IMG/VR virus record: IMGVR_UViG_3300032223_002502
Coordinates: 1 to 23,681 of that record
Reading direction: 5' to 3' (one strand)
Source of the DNA: a virus
DNA: 23,681 nucleotides
The notes beneath the pieces are model-generated. The model was not told the origin of the DNA, searched no databases, and was given only the letters and a program-made list of their open reading frames with translations. Position numbers and translations under genes: made by a program. Positions 13,334-20,956 of the stretch are shown here, piece after piece; positions within the stretch are counted from its first letter, which is position 1, and every line of letters begins with the position of its first letter.

Positions 13334-15010
13334 ATGGCAGACGTAATGATTGGCAAAACCGACGCGGGCGCAAGGCTCCCGGTCAATGTGGACACCCGTG
13401 GCCGCGTGGTCATTTCCGGCACCGTTTCCTCGATCGGAAATGTCGAAACGATCCTCAATGCCCAGACCGCGATTGAGACCGTGATGGCTGCGGATGTGGC
13501 CACGATCAAATCCGGAACCAAAACTGGTGATGGAAATGGCAATTTAATCACGTCCACTACGGTTGCCAGCAAGCGAGGCCTTGATGTCAATATCATTGCA
13601 GGAGGTGGAGGGGGCGGAGGTGGAGGTACTTCGGCGCAATATAATTCCACGCTTCCAACCTACAACAATGGCGACGTTGCAACGCTTCAGACCGATATCA
13701 ATGGAAAGTTGATTACTACGGGGGGATTGACAGATAGCCAGCTTCGCGCCTCGGCGGTGCCTGTTTCGGTTAGTGGAACACCTTCGGTTTCAATCAGCGG
13801 TACGGTTCCTGTGTCCGGCACTTTCTATCAAGCAACTCAACCTGTTTCAGGCACTGTAACGGCCAATGTGCAAGGCGGCAACGCAACCGCTGTCAAAGTC
13901 GATGGTACTTCCGCAATTCAACTTGGAAGCGGTGTCGTTACTTCAACAACCCAACGGGTCACCTTGGCCTCGGACGGCCCAGAGGTCACGAATAGCACAG
14001 CAATTAAGAATAATACTGCCAACATTCCAGCCAAAGGTGCAGCTACTACGGCCAACAGCACGCCAGTCAACATTGCTAATGACCAGACTGTTCCCGTTTC
14101 ACTAACTTCGGTTCCTTCTCACAACGTTACCAATACGGGTACTTTCGCCGTCCAACCTTCGGCAGGCGACATGACCAATGGGAACGCCAAGACACAGATC
14201 GTTAATGGAGCCAACACGCTTGCGGTCAATTCAGACGGTTCTATCTTCGTCAATAACAACCTTGGCGCCGCTTTAACCTATACTGCCACGGGTGTTGTTT
14301 CTATCAACACGCTGGCAATTAACAGCACCGATGTTTCCGCATACCGAACAATTTCGGTTCAAGTGTCTTCATTAGGTAGTGGTGGGACGATTGTCGGCGA
14401 ACTTTCAAACGACAACTCAACATGGGTAATCGCCTATGTTCAAAACGACATCAATTCAACAAGCGGCATCGTTTCATCGTTTAATGCTCCCGGTATTTGG
14501 CGACTGAGTACAAATGGAGCAAGATATTTTCGCATCCGTTTCAGCGTGGCTCAAACATCTGGAACCACCACGATTACTGCCTATCCTTCGCTTTATCCGA
14601 TTACTCCAACAATTGGGTCAACTGCAATCAGCAACTCGGTTAGCGTTTTACCTCAAGTCAGTCAAAATTTTGGCTTTAGCGCGTTTCATACGTTGATTTC
14701 CTCTTCAGGAACCAACGCAACACTTGTTAAAAACGCAATCGGTGTTCTTGGAACTTGCGTCCTATCAAATACGACTGCATCGGTGAAATATGTAAAATTT
14801 TTCAATAGCTCATCGTCACCCACGGTTGGAACTTCCACCCCCGTTATCCAATTTGCCATCCAAGCAAATCAAACTATTGATGTTTCGACCGCGTTTGTTG
14901 GAATGAGGTTTTCATCGGGAATATCTTACGCCATCACCGGGGCATCTGCATTACTTGATACAACTTCAATCGCGGCTGGTGACGTCCTTGTAAATTTGAC
15001 TTACCTATGA
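13334..15010 (+). CDS. Fibre-like or adhesin structural protein
   Basis: The 558-aa product has the low-charge, Thr/Ser/Val/Asn/Gly-rich composition of phage fibre or surface proteins. The N-terminal part (to about 88) may be a docking domain. A run of nine Gly at 90-98 (13601-13627) is a flexible hinge. Next come repeated VSGT motifs (VPVSVSGTPSVSISGTVPVSGT and relatives, about 135-180), and the C-terminal half looks like beta-sandwich domains. Codon use shifts to AT-rich third positions from about 13640, unlike the neighbours, as expected for host-range modules that are exchanged. The adhesin role is inferred, not demonstrated. The stop overlaps the next gene. Confidence 0.7.
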   Translation: MADVMIGKTDAGARLPVNVDTRGRVVISGTVSSIGNVETILNAQTAIETVMAADVATIKSGTKTGDGNGNLITSTTVASKRGLDVNIIAGGGGGGGGGTSAQYNSTLPTYNNGDVATLQTDINGKLITTGGLTDSQLRASAVPVSVSGTPSVSISGTVPVSGTFYQATQPVSGTVTANVQGGNATAVKVDGTSAIQLGSGVVTSTTQRVTLASDGPEVTNSTAIKNNTANIPAKGAATTANSTPVNIANDQTVPVSLTSVPSHNVTNTGTFAVQPSAGDMTNGNAKTQIVNGANTLAVNSDGSIFVNNNLGAALTYTATGVVSINTLAINSTDVSAYRTISVQVSSLGSGGTIVGELSNDNSTWVIAYVQNDINSTSGIVSSFNAPGIWRLSTNGARYFRIRFSVAQTSGTTTITAYPSLYPITPTIGSTAISNSVSVLPQVSQNFGFSAFHTLISSSGTNATLVKNAIGVLGTCVLSNTTASVKYVKFFNSSSSPTVGTSTPVIQFAIQANQTIDVSTAFVGMRFSSGISYAITGASALLDTTSIAAGDVLVNLTYL

Positions 15011-15207
15011 TGAAATTAACAATCAGGGTAACTGGAAACGAGTTGTGGGATCGCATCGCTGGCCTTGTGAATGGCGAAGCTGGCGAAATAGTCGGCTCTC
15101 CGCTTACCAATGGGAACCAGTTTTACAATGCCGTTTTTCCAAATTACGGCGAAGTGACTTGGATTCCTGCTAAGTGCGCCGAGCTAAGCGAAAACACAAC
15201 AGCATGA
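15007..15207 (+). CDS. Hypothetical 66-aa protein
   Basis: A 66-aa product starting within the ATGATGA junction of the fibre-like gene. It looks like a small mixed alpha/beta protein (LTIRVTGNELWDRIAGLVNGEAGEIVG...GEVTWIPAKCAEL) and is AT-richer, like its upstream partner. The tight coupling suggests a role linked to that protein, for example as an assembly factor, but there is no family match. Confidence 0.65.
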   Translation: MMKLTIRVTGNELWDRIAGLVNGEAGEIVGSPLTNGNQFYNAVFPNYGEVTWIPAKCAELSENTTA

Positions 15208-15428
15208 AACTACTCCGCGATCTCCGGCTTTTCCTCCGTTGCTACCCGATTGCCCGTGGCCGTGTCCTGGTCGATCGGCCCGAGAAATACCCCGGCACGG
15301 TCTGCCACATGATCGCCTACAACGAGACCCGCACCGAGCTGGTGAACCGAGGACTCCGCGAAGAGGGCGAGATCACCGGGGCCGTGGTCATGATCGCGGT
15401 GGGATTGGCTTATCTTCTCAATAGATAA
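15204..15428 (+). CDS. Small protein with C-terminal membrane segment
   Basis: The 74-aa product starts at the ATG at 15204, in the ATGA overlap, rather than at the GTG at 15174 in the same frame. The N-terminal 50 residues are basic (LLRDLRLFLRCYPIARGRVLVDRPEKYPG). Residues about 54-72 (EITGAVVMIAVGLAYLLN) form one hydrophobic segment close to the C-terminus, so it may be tail-anchored. Function unknown; a link with the lysis cassette is possible but not shown. Confidence 0.62.
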   Translation: MKLLRDLRLFLRCYPIARGRVLVDRPEKYPGTVCHMIAYNETRTELVNRGLREEGEITGAVVMIAVGLAYLLNR

Positions 15429-15430
15429 CT

Positions 15431-15455
15431 CGCGCAGAGGCGCAGAGACGCAGAA
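15431..15455 (+). repeat. GCGCAGAG-type repeat, copy 5
   Basis: Forward copy with two substitutions in the last unit (GACGCAGAA), directly after the stop of the preceding gene. Confidence 0.85.
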
Positions 15456-15499
15456 GAATACAATCCAGGCGGGATGGGTGATGGGATCAGGGCCCATTT

Positions 15500-15534
15500 C
15501 CCCCATTAAGCTCATCCCTTTGGTGACCTATCCT
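15500..15534 (+). promoter_or_regulatory. Promoter-like 35-bp element, copy 3
   Basis: CCCCCATTAAGCTCA, 12 bases, CCTATCCT. TTAAGC at 15506-15511, 17-bp spacer, TATCCT at 15529-15534. ATG follows at 15541 and opens only a three-codon frame (ATG AAG GGC TAA). It is followed by CTCGAC/CTCTCG words up to the ATG at 15594. It should serve the 92-aa protein and the lysis genes. Confidence 0.75.
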
Positions 15535-15593
15535 CTATCCATGAAGGGCTAATCCGGCCCTCGACTCTCGGCTCTCGACACTCGACTTCTCTC

Positions 15594-15872
15594 ATGAATA
15601 CCTACGCAACCGTCAAATCTGCAGGCAATGCCGCGGTCACCCTCAATGCCTCCACCTACACGGCCCTCACCGCCCAGGTCGCCACCCGTGTCCATATCAC
15701 GAACACGGCCTCGGGTGCGGTCGCCGTTCAGGTGAAGCAAGATGCCGGATCCGCCGCCATCACGGTCCCGGCGGCCATCACCATGACCTTCACGGGTCTG
15801 CGTGATGCGTCCCAGCTCTCGGTCCTCGCTGCGTCCGGAACACCCACGCTCTCCTACCGCTGGGAACACTAA
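15594..15872 (+). CDS. Small beta-rich structural protein
   Basis: The 92-aa product is Thr/Ala/Val-rich with few charges (VATRVHITNTASGAVAVQVKQDAGSAAITVPAAITMTFTG) and looks like a single beta sandwich. This fits a capsid decoration or fibre-tip protein, but no family is recognised. It is the first gene after element 3 and its leader consists of CTCGAC-type words without an SD. Confidence 0.68.
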   Translation: MNTYATVKSAGNAAVTLNASTYTALTAQVATRVHITNTASGAVAVQVKQDAGSAAITVPAAITMTFTGLRDASQLSVLAASGTPTLSYRWEH

Positions 15873-15879
15873 TTCCCTC

Positions 15880-16107
15880 ATGAGTGCCGATGAGGTCTCA
15901 GCGCTGAGGGAAGACATCGCCACGCTCCGCGCTATCGTGGAGGAACGAGCCCGCTCGGCCTCGGGCAATGCCGCCCTGCTCAAGACGATCGGGGCGGCCG
16001 TCGTCCTGCAGATCGTCATGTCAGTCTACATCGCCGGGCAGAAGACCCAAATGCTCGACCGGCTGCAACAAGATGTGGTTGCCATCCAACAACGTCTGGA
16101 CAAATGA
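15880..16107 (+). CDS. Coiled-coil/membrane lysis-cassette protein (holin or XhlA-like)
   Basis: The 75-aa product is read from the ATG at 15880, 7 bases after the previous stop; the longer frame from 15802 overlaps the upstream gene. Residues 5-28 form a coiled coil, 33-52 are one hydrophobic membrane segment (TIGAAVVLQIVMSVYIAGQ) and 56-75 form a second coiled coil. This resembles haemolysin XhlA-like small membrane proteins of phage lysis regions, though those usually place the membrane segment at the end. It is joined to the lipoprotein gene by ATGA. Confidence 0.7.
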   Translation: MSADEVSALREDIATLRAIVEERARSASGNAALLKTIGAAVVLQIVMSVYIAGQKTQMLDRLQQDVVAIQQRLDK

Positions 16108-16682
16108 GGCTCTTCCTTCTTTCGCTTCTTGGCCTAGTCACTGGATGCGCGTCGCATCCGAAAATGCCGCCATCCTTCACGCCCCCGGCAGTGAGTGGCG
16201 TGGCGGCCCCCGTCCAGCGCACCCGTCTCGAGGTGGCCGGAGCCGTGGCCGACCTCGACAAGCTGGCACCCCATGTCGATGAGGCCGGTCGAGTCCAACT
16301 CACCGCGCTGCGTGAATCCCTTCGCTCGGCAAAGACTGCCAGCGAGGAGGCCCAGTCCGGTCTCATTGCCTACGCCACCCAGGTCGATGCCCAGACCCGT
16401 TCGCTCAATGCCGCCGCCCTTGAGCGCAATGCCGCCGTAGCGGATGCTGAGAAATGGCACCGGCAAGCCCACAACAATGCCCGCGAACGGGATGTCATCC
16501 TGATCCTCTTTGCGGCGGCCGTCTCTTTCTGGATCGGCACCATGGTTGCCGGAGAAATCCTGCGGAACTTTCCCGCCCCCTGGTCCTTTGTCGCCGCCGG
16601 GGGACTCTACCTTGGTGTCGGGATTGCCGCTTACTTGGCCGGGCGACTCTTCCTCCATGCGGCCAGCCGTCTCATCCCATGA
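16104..16682 (+). CDS. Lipoprotein with C-terminal membrane segments, candidate unimolecular spanin
   Basis: The 192-aa product has a lipoprotein signal (MRLFLLSLLGLVTGC, predicted lipidated Cys15), a Pro-rich start, a long Ala-rich coiled coil (about 37-125) and two hydrophobic segments near the end (about 131-153 and 160-186). Lipid anchor in the outer membrane plus C-terminal anchor in the inner membrane is the layout of unimolecular spanins (T1 gp11 type), which fuse the two membranes in the last lysis step. Having two C-terminal segments instead of one is unusual. The gene lies between membrane protein, holin and endolysin genes, which supports the role. Start overlaps the previous stop (ATGA). 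Confidence 0.65.
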   Translation: MRLFLLSLLGLVTGCASHPKMPPSFTPPAVSGVAAPVQRTRLEVAGAVADLDKLAPHVDEAGRVQLTALRESLRSAKTASEEAQSGLIAYATQVDAQTRSLNAAALERNAAVADAEKWHRQAHNNARERDVILILFAAAVSFWIGTMVAGEILRNFPAPWSFVAAGGLYLGVGIAAYLAGRLFLHAASRLIP

Positions 16683-16695
16683 TTACCGAAATTCT

Positions 16696-16720
16696 CGCGC
16701 AGAGGCGCAGAGGCGCAAAG
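16696..16720 (+). repeat. GCGCAGAG-type repeat, copy 6, abutting the holin RBS
   Basis: Forward copy ending GCGCAAAG, immediately followed by GGGGAG, the SD of the gene at 16729. The insertion lies exactly between the spanin candidate and the holin. Confidence 0.88.
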
Positions 16721-16728
16721 GGGGAGCA

Positions 16729-16977
16729 ATGAGGAACTGGCTTGCCAAAGTATTTTCCGAGTCGAATGGCACACCCAGCAGCGTGCGGATTTTGCTCGGT
16801 CTGGCCGTCTTCTGTGCGGTCGGTGCCATCGTCTATGTCCTGATCCAGCACGCCCGGCTCGGCACGTTGATCGATCTGCCTCCCGGTGTGGTCTCGGTCG
16901 TCAACTGGACGGTCTCGGTCCTTGCCGGAGCCAAGGCCGCCAGCAAATTCGGGGAACAGCCCCCTCAATCCCTATGA
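16729..16977 (+). CDS. Holin
   Basis: The 82-aa product starts at ATG 16729 with a clear SD (GGGGGAG, 16719-16726); the longer frame from 16510 lies antisense to nothing but overlaps the spanin candidate and is rejected. Two membrane segments, about 20-40 (RILLGLAVFCAVGAIVYVLIQ) and 53-72 (GVVSVVNWTVSVLAGAKAAS), with short ends, fit a two-segment holin that forms inner-membrane lesions to release the endolysin. The stop overlaps the endolysin start by ATGA, strongly supporting the role. Confidence 0.8.
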   Translation: MRNWLAKVFSESNGTPSSVRILLGLAVFCAVGAIVYVLIQHARLGTLIDLPPGVVSVVNWTVSVLAGAKAASKFGEQPPQSL

Positions 16978-17552
16978 CCATCGCCGACATTCTCAGTAGC
17001 GCCAATGCCGCCAACCAGACCTCGGCATTCCGGAAGGCCCTGGCAATCACGCTCTACAACGAGTGCGAGTTCACCCATGACGGGGTGACGATCCGCAACG
17101 AACAGGTGGCCGGAGACTCCGGTGGGCTGACCTTTGCCGGGATTGATCAGGCCAGTCATCCCGATTTCCCTTACGAGAATCCCAAGCCCTTCCAAGTCTG
17201 GCAGGCCTACCTCGATCACTACTGGCGTCCGCTGCGCTGCTCGGAGCTACCTTATCCGGTTTCCCTTGTCCTCTTTGTCCAGGGAGTCAACCAAGGGATC
17301 GATGCCGTGGCAAGAATGCTGCAGGAAGCTCTCAATGACTACGGATCACGACTGACCATCGATGGAGCTATCGGCCAGAACAGTCTGCAAGCCGCATGGA
17401 AGGTGCCCGACAGCGACGGCCTTGCCATGGCATTCCTGGCCAAATCCCGCCGCCGCTACCTCGAGCGGGTGGCCCGGCGTCCTGACCAAGAGAAGTTTCT
17501 GCATGGGTGGTTGGCCCGGATCGACAACCTCAAACGGGAAATCGCGGCTTAA
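16974..17552 (+). CDS. Endolysin, GH108-type lysozyme
   Basis: The 192-aa product resembles glycoside hydrolase family 108 muramidases, which cut the glycan strands of peptidoglycan. The likely catalytic Glu is E30 in YNECEF, and the family's D.GG.T..GI motif appears as GDSGGLTFAGI at 47-57. The C-terminal half (VQGVNQGIDAVARMLQEALNDYG...DGAIGQNSLQAAW) matches the peptidoglycan-binding part found in this family. No signal peptide is seen, so export depends on the holin. The start is in an ATGA overlap with the holin gene. Confidence 0.87.
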   Translation: MTIADILSSANAANQTSAFRKALAITLYNECEFTHDGVTIRNEQVAGDSGGLTFAGIDQASHPDFPYENPKPFQVWQAYLDHYWRPLRCSELPYPVSLVLFVQGVNQGIDAVARMLQEALNDYGSRLTIDGAIGQNSLQAAWKVPDSDGLAMAFLAKSRRRYLERVARRPDQEKFLHGWLARIDNLKREIAA

Positions 17553-17565
17553 AGGAGAAATCTAT

Positions 17566-17724
17566 ATGAACCGATTCTCCCGCAGAGGCGCAGAGGCGCA
17601 GAGAAATGATTTTAGGAAGGTTCACCCCCAGCGCGCATCGGGTGAATTCAATGACTGTCAGCGTAACAGCGCCTTCTTTCACTTTTTATCCTCATCTCCG
17701 CGCCTCTGCGCCTCTGCGCGATAA
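17566..17724 (+). pseudogene. Possible disrupted small gene within a repeat doublet
   Basis: A 52-codon frame starts at ATG 17566 behind a good SD (AAAGGAG, 17551-17557) directly after the endolysin stop. Almost all of it is repeat: it enters copy 7 after four codons and ends in copy 8 (reads SRRGAEAQR ... SPRLCASAR). A real gene start may have been broken by insertion of the inverted repeat pair; alternatively the SD is chance. The product has no recognisable domain. Confidence 0.35.
17579..17720. repeat. Inverted pair of GCGCAGAG-type repeats (REP-doublet-like), copies 7 and 8
   Basis: Forward copy 17579-17603 and reverse copy 17696-17720 face each other around 92 bases that hold their own hairpin (TTCACCC 17622-17628 / GGGTGAA near 17640-17646). 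The whole 142-bp unit can fold as one long stem-loop and resembles the doublet form of bacterial REP elements. It fills the gap between endolysin and nozzle gene. Confidence 0.75.
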
Positions 17725-17733
17725 TTTCCTACT

Positions 17734-19845
17734 ATGGCTACACCACTCTCCAGCCCGATCGTCCGTGATGGTGACACCGCTTTCCTCGGCCTCCAGTCAC
17801 GCCGCAACCCGTTGACCATTCCCTCCGGATACCTTCAGGTCGCCCAGAATATCCGTCTCGATCGCGGCATTGCCCAGACCCGCAAGGGGGCCAAGCGGCT
17901 CGCGGCGGGCATCTCGGTCGGAGCTACGCCGGTCACCGTGCCCTTCACCCTGCATGGCGGCGACACGGTCAGCTCGATCACCCAGTCCGGCAATGTGGCC
18001 ACGGTGACCACGGCATCGCCCCATGGCCTTGGCTCAAATGGCTCGCAGTTCTATGTCGAGATCGCGGGAGTCACCGGGGCCACGGCCAGCGCCTACAATG
18101 GCAAGTGGACGGTGACGATCACCGGGGCCTCGACCTTCACCTACAATGTCTCGGGATCACCCGCCTCCAATCCTCCCGGGGCGATCACCTGGGCATGGCC
18201 GGTCCTCCTGACTAATTACTCGGGCGGTCTCTTCGGTGCCGGGGTCTACTCCTCACCCCGCTATGACTACGCCAACGAGTATATCGTGCTGTGCGGGCCG
18301 ACGACGGCCTACCTCTACCGTCAGGGTTCGAGCCTTCTGACGTTGAGTTACCCCATCACCCCAATCACCGAACAGATCCTGCCCGGTGACATCGTCACGA
18401 CGCTGCAGGCCTTTGACCGTCTCTATCTCTTCCGCTGGCGGTCCAGTGACCTCCAGCAGAAAGTGACCTCCATCACCCAGTCCAGTGGCACCGCCACCAT
18501 CACCACCCCGGTCGCCCATGGCTATGCCGTAGGCGAAGTCGTCCGACTTTTGGGAAGTGACCAGAGTGGGTTCAACCTCGACGCGGTCATTGCCACGGTG
18601 CCGACCACCACGACCTTCACGGTGGCCGTCCCGAGTGCCACTTCGGCCAATACTTCGACCAGTCTCTTTGCGCAGCGGGTGCAATGCCCGCTCGTCTGGG
18701 ATGGGATCACCTCGGGATTTGTCCGCGTCCCCACCGGCACCTCCCCGCTCGGCTCGACCTATTCGCGCATGATAAGTCCGACGGGTGGCATTGCCGCCTA
18801 CTACAACAATCAGGTCGTGATCTGCAACGGGCGTGACACCCTGCTCATCTCGGACGTGCTCGATCCCGACACCTACGATCCGATGCTCAAGGGATTCCGG
18901 ACTAATACGGGATCCAACGATTACCTGGTCGCCCTCCATCCTTATGCCAACCGCCAGTTGATCGCGTTCCTACGCAAATCGATTTACCTCGGGACGCTTG
19001 TCCTAGCCGCCGATGGTGTTTCGGTCGATACGGCCCAGTCCAGCCTCCAGCTTTTGACCAATGAGGTCGGGTGCGCGGCCCGGCTGACGGTGGCCACGGC
19101 CGGAACCTATATTTACTTCCTGGCCGATCAGGGCGTCTACCGACTCGACAATAGCCAGATCGATCTGGCCCTGCGCGGGAACACGCTCCCGCTTTCCGAG
19201 CCGATTGCCGACATCTTCTCCACGATCAATCAGTCGGCCGTCGGCACCTCCAATGCGGTCTATTTTAACAACCGCTACTACCTTGCCGTCCCGACCGGAA
19301 ACGCCACCTCACCTAATACCCTGCTGATCTACAACCAGCTCAATGAGTCCTGGGAAAGCGTGGACACCAATCTCCCGGCCCTTGACCGGCTTGTGGTCAG
19401 CGATTACGGCACCCAGCGGCGGCTCTTTGCCGCCTCCAACTCGGGGGCCATCTTCCTGCTTGAGGAGTATGATACCGCCAGTGATGACACCGGCACGGGA
19501 TCGGCGCAAGCCACGGTCAATGGCGTGATCACGACCCGCCGCTATTTCTACGGACAACTCGCCCGCAAGCGCCTAGGCAATGTGGCGGTCTCGGCCTACT
19601 TGCCTGCCGGAACCACGGTCGATGTGGCCTCCGTCACGACCGATCCGGACAACACGACCCACATTGCCACGGTCACCAACTCCGGGGTGGACAATGACTA
19701 CACGATCCGGGCACCGATCCGCCGCCCCGGCACCTACCTCGACCTGACCGTCACCACCTCGGGCGGCCGCCCTACGATCCGTGCGGTCACTGCCGACGCG
19801 ACCATCCCGGCCGATACCTCACGACTGTCCAGGACGGAGAGCTAG
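17734..19845 (+). CDS. Tail nozzle-like protein with two inserted beta domains
   Basis: The 703-aa product begins SPIVRDGDTAFLGLQSRRNPLTIPSGYLQVAQNIRLDRGIAQTRKGAKRL, the type of start seen in podovirus nozzle/tail-tube beta-propeller proteins (P22 gp10 and T7 gp12-like roles), where it would form the tail tip that channels DNA. Residues 79-144 and 244-305 are two copies of a small beta domain with the pattern 'ITQSG.ATVTT..HG...G' and '.TTFT', like modules often inserted in phage tail proteins. The blade-like repeats NQLNESWESVDTNLP and similar fit a propeller. The assignment is by pattern and context. Confidence 0.72.
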   Translation: MATPLSSPIVRDGDTAFLGLQSRRNPLTIPSGYLQVAQNIRLDRGIAQTRKGAKRLAAGISVGATPVTVPFTLHGGDTVSSITQSGNVATVTTASPHGLGSNGSQFYVEIAGVTGATASAYNGKWTVTITGASTFTYNVSGSPASNPPGAITWAWPVLLTNYSGGLFGAGVYSSPRYDYANEYIVLCGPTTAYLYRQGSSLLTLSYPITPITEQILPGDIVTTLQAFDRLYLFRWRSSDLQQKVTSITQSSGTATITTPVAHGYAVGEVVRLLGSDQSGFNLDAVIATVPTTTTFTVAVPSATSANTSTSLFAQRVQCPLVWDGITSGFVRVPTGTSPLGSTYSRMISPTGGIAAYYNNQVVICNGRDTLLISDVLDPDTYDPMLKGFRTNTGSNDYLVALHPYANRQLIAFLRKSIYLGTLVLAADGVSVDTAQSSLQLLTNEVGCAARLTVATAGTYIYFLADQGVYRLDNSQIDLALRGNTLPLSEPIADIFSTINQSAVGTSNAVYFNNRYYLAVPTGNATSPNTLLIYNQLNESWESVDTNLPALDRLVVSDYGTQRRLFAASNSGAIFLLEEYDTASDDTGTGSAQATVNGVITTRRYFYGQLARKRLGNVAVSAYLPAGTTVDVASVTTDPDNTTHIATVTNSGVDNDYTIRAPIRRPGTYLDLTVTTSGGRPTIRAVTADATIPADTSRLSRTES

Positions 19846-19857
19846 GACGAAGTCCTA
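19843..19857 (+). terminator. Small hairpin at the nozzle stop codon
   Basis: TAGGAC-GAA-GTCCTA, six pairs with a three-base loop, starting at the TAG stop itself. No T-run follows. Weak candidate for a terminator or processing site. Confidence 0.3.
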
Positions 19858-19860
19858 ACG

Positions 19861-19935
19861 AAACCTGAAAGCTGAAACCTGAAACCTGAAATGCCGAAAG
19901 CCTAAAATCATTCAGGTCTCAAGTCTCCGGTCTCA
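19861..19935. repeat. ACCTGAAA words facing TCAGGTCTC words, second copy of the module
   Basis: Three ACCTGAAA/GCTGAAA units (19861-19890) are followed by TCAGGTCTCAAGTCTC (19914-19929) in inverted sense. The same order and spacing occur before the terminase gene at 4891-4987. The two arms can pair. Confidence 0.7.
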
Positions 19936-19952
19936 TCTTTCTCTCCTGATTT

Positions 19953-19987
19953 CCCTCATTAAGCTCGGAGCCCCCGTCATCTATCCT
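19953..19987 (+). promoter_or_regulatory. Promoter-like 35-bp element, copy 4 (second fibre)
   Basis: CCCTCATTAAGCTCG, 12 bases, TCTATCCT. TTAAGC at 19959-19964, 17-bp spacer, TATCCT at 19982-19987. The ATG of a 16-aa leader ORF follows 6 bases later. Confidence 0.75.
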
Positions 19988-19993
19988 CTCCCC

Positions 19994-20044
19994 ATGCGGC
20001 ATTCCGTGCTCTCGTCCCTCGACCCTCGTTTCTCGACTCACTAA
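19994..20044 (+). other. Possible 16-aa leader ORF after element 4
   Basis: ATG at 19994 opens MRHSVLSSLDPRFSTH, closing with TAA at 20042, 3 bases before the fibre ATG. The copy after element 5 starts MRHSSSVLSSF, with an insertion of exactly two codons and mostly synonymous differences. The later half of this ORF consists of CTCGAC word repeat. It has no SD; initiation would be leaderless. Confidence 0.4.
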
Positions 20045-20047
20045 CCC

Positions 20048-20956
20048 ATGGCCACCGTCACCACCGGATACACGTTCGTCAATAATGAGACGGTCACCCC
20101 GGCCAAGCTCAACAGCCTGGCGGGCGGGGCTTCCGTTTCCAACATAGTTGATTCCGATGTGTCGTCCTCGGCCGCCATTGCCGACACAAAGCTTGCCACA
20201 ATTTTCACGGCAGGGAAGGTATCCAACAGCGCAACAACGGCCACAAGCGCAAATACGGCCAACGCCATCGTGGCCCGCGATGCTTCCGGAAATTTTACGG
20301 CGGGGACTATTACGGCGGGGACTATTACGGCGGCCAGCTTTTCGGGTCCTTTGGCAGGGAATGTGATCGGCAACTTGACAGGAACGGCATCAGCTATCGC
20401 CGACGGTGCGGTATCAACGACGGCAAAGTTAGCCAACTCAATCGTCACTCCTGCAAAGATGACTCAATGGCTTACCTCTGGAACAGCACAAGCGACAACT
20501 TCTGGAACATCGGTTGATTTTACGGGCATCCCGTCTTGGGCAAAGCGGATCACCGTCATGTTCAATGGTGTAAGTACGGCAGCGGTAGTTGGTGGAAGTA
20601 GCAACATTCTTATCCAAATAGGTTCATCAACGATTTCTACCTCTGGATATAATTCGGGAGCAAGTTATGCAAGCACTTCTGGAACATGGATTACATCAAC
20701 TACTGGATTTGTTGCAATACCAAATGGAATGCTTTTTGCCGCCGCGTTGTATTGCGGGAGTCTAATAATTTCTCTTATTTCAAACAATGCGTGGGTAACT
20801 CAAGGATCTATCTATTCTACAACAGGAACAGTTGTTTCATCTGTTGGAGGGGTATCTCCGTCACTATCTGGTGCGCTTGATCGAATCCGCATCACCACGC
20901 TAGGTGGAACTGATACCTTTGACGCAGGGTCGGTCAACATCATGTACGAAGGATAA
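20048..20956 (+). CDS. Second fibre-like protein
   Basis: The 302-aa product starts with a typical fibre N-terminus (TTGYTFVNNETVTPAKLNSLAGGASVSNIVDSDVSSSAAIADTKLATI), followed by Ala/Thr/Gly/Ser-rich segments seen in phage tail fibres and a C-terminal beta domain ending IRITTLGGTDTFDAGSVNIMYEG. A 15-base tandem repeat at 20296-20333 encodes GTITAGTITA. From about 20470 the DNA becomes AT-rich (many AAT, TCT and GGA codons), as expected for a swapped receptor-binding tip. Host attachment is inferred. The stop and the next start share the TAATG junction. Confidence 0.72.
   Translation: MATVTTGYTFVNNETVTPAKLNSLAGGASVSNIVDSDVSSSAAIADTKLATIFTAGKVSNSATTATSANTANAIVARDASGNFTAGTITAGTITAASFSGPLAGNVIGNLTGTASAIADGAVSTTAKLANSIVTPAKMTQWLTSGTAQATTSGTSVDFTGIPSWAKRITVMFNGVSTAAVVGGSSNILIQIGSSTISTSGYNSGASYASTSGTWITSTTGFVAIPNGMLFAAALYCGSLIISLISNNAWVTQGSIYSTTGTVVSSVGGVSPSLSGALDRIRITTLGGTDTFDAGSVNIMYEG

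Noticed and set aside
16510-16728. Upstream extension of the holin frame
   Set aside because: It overlaps the spanin candidate; the SD at 16719-16726 fixes the start at 16729.
17579-17720. CRISPR-like array
   Set aside because: The repeats are inverted and dispersed, not direct with uniform spacers.
19846-20047. tRNA or attachment site
   Set aside because: No cloverleaf or tRNA-like segment was found in this or other gaps; only repeat words and the promoter-like element.
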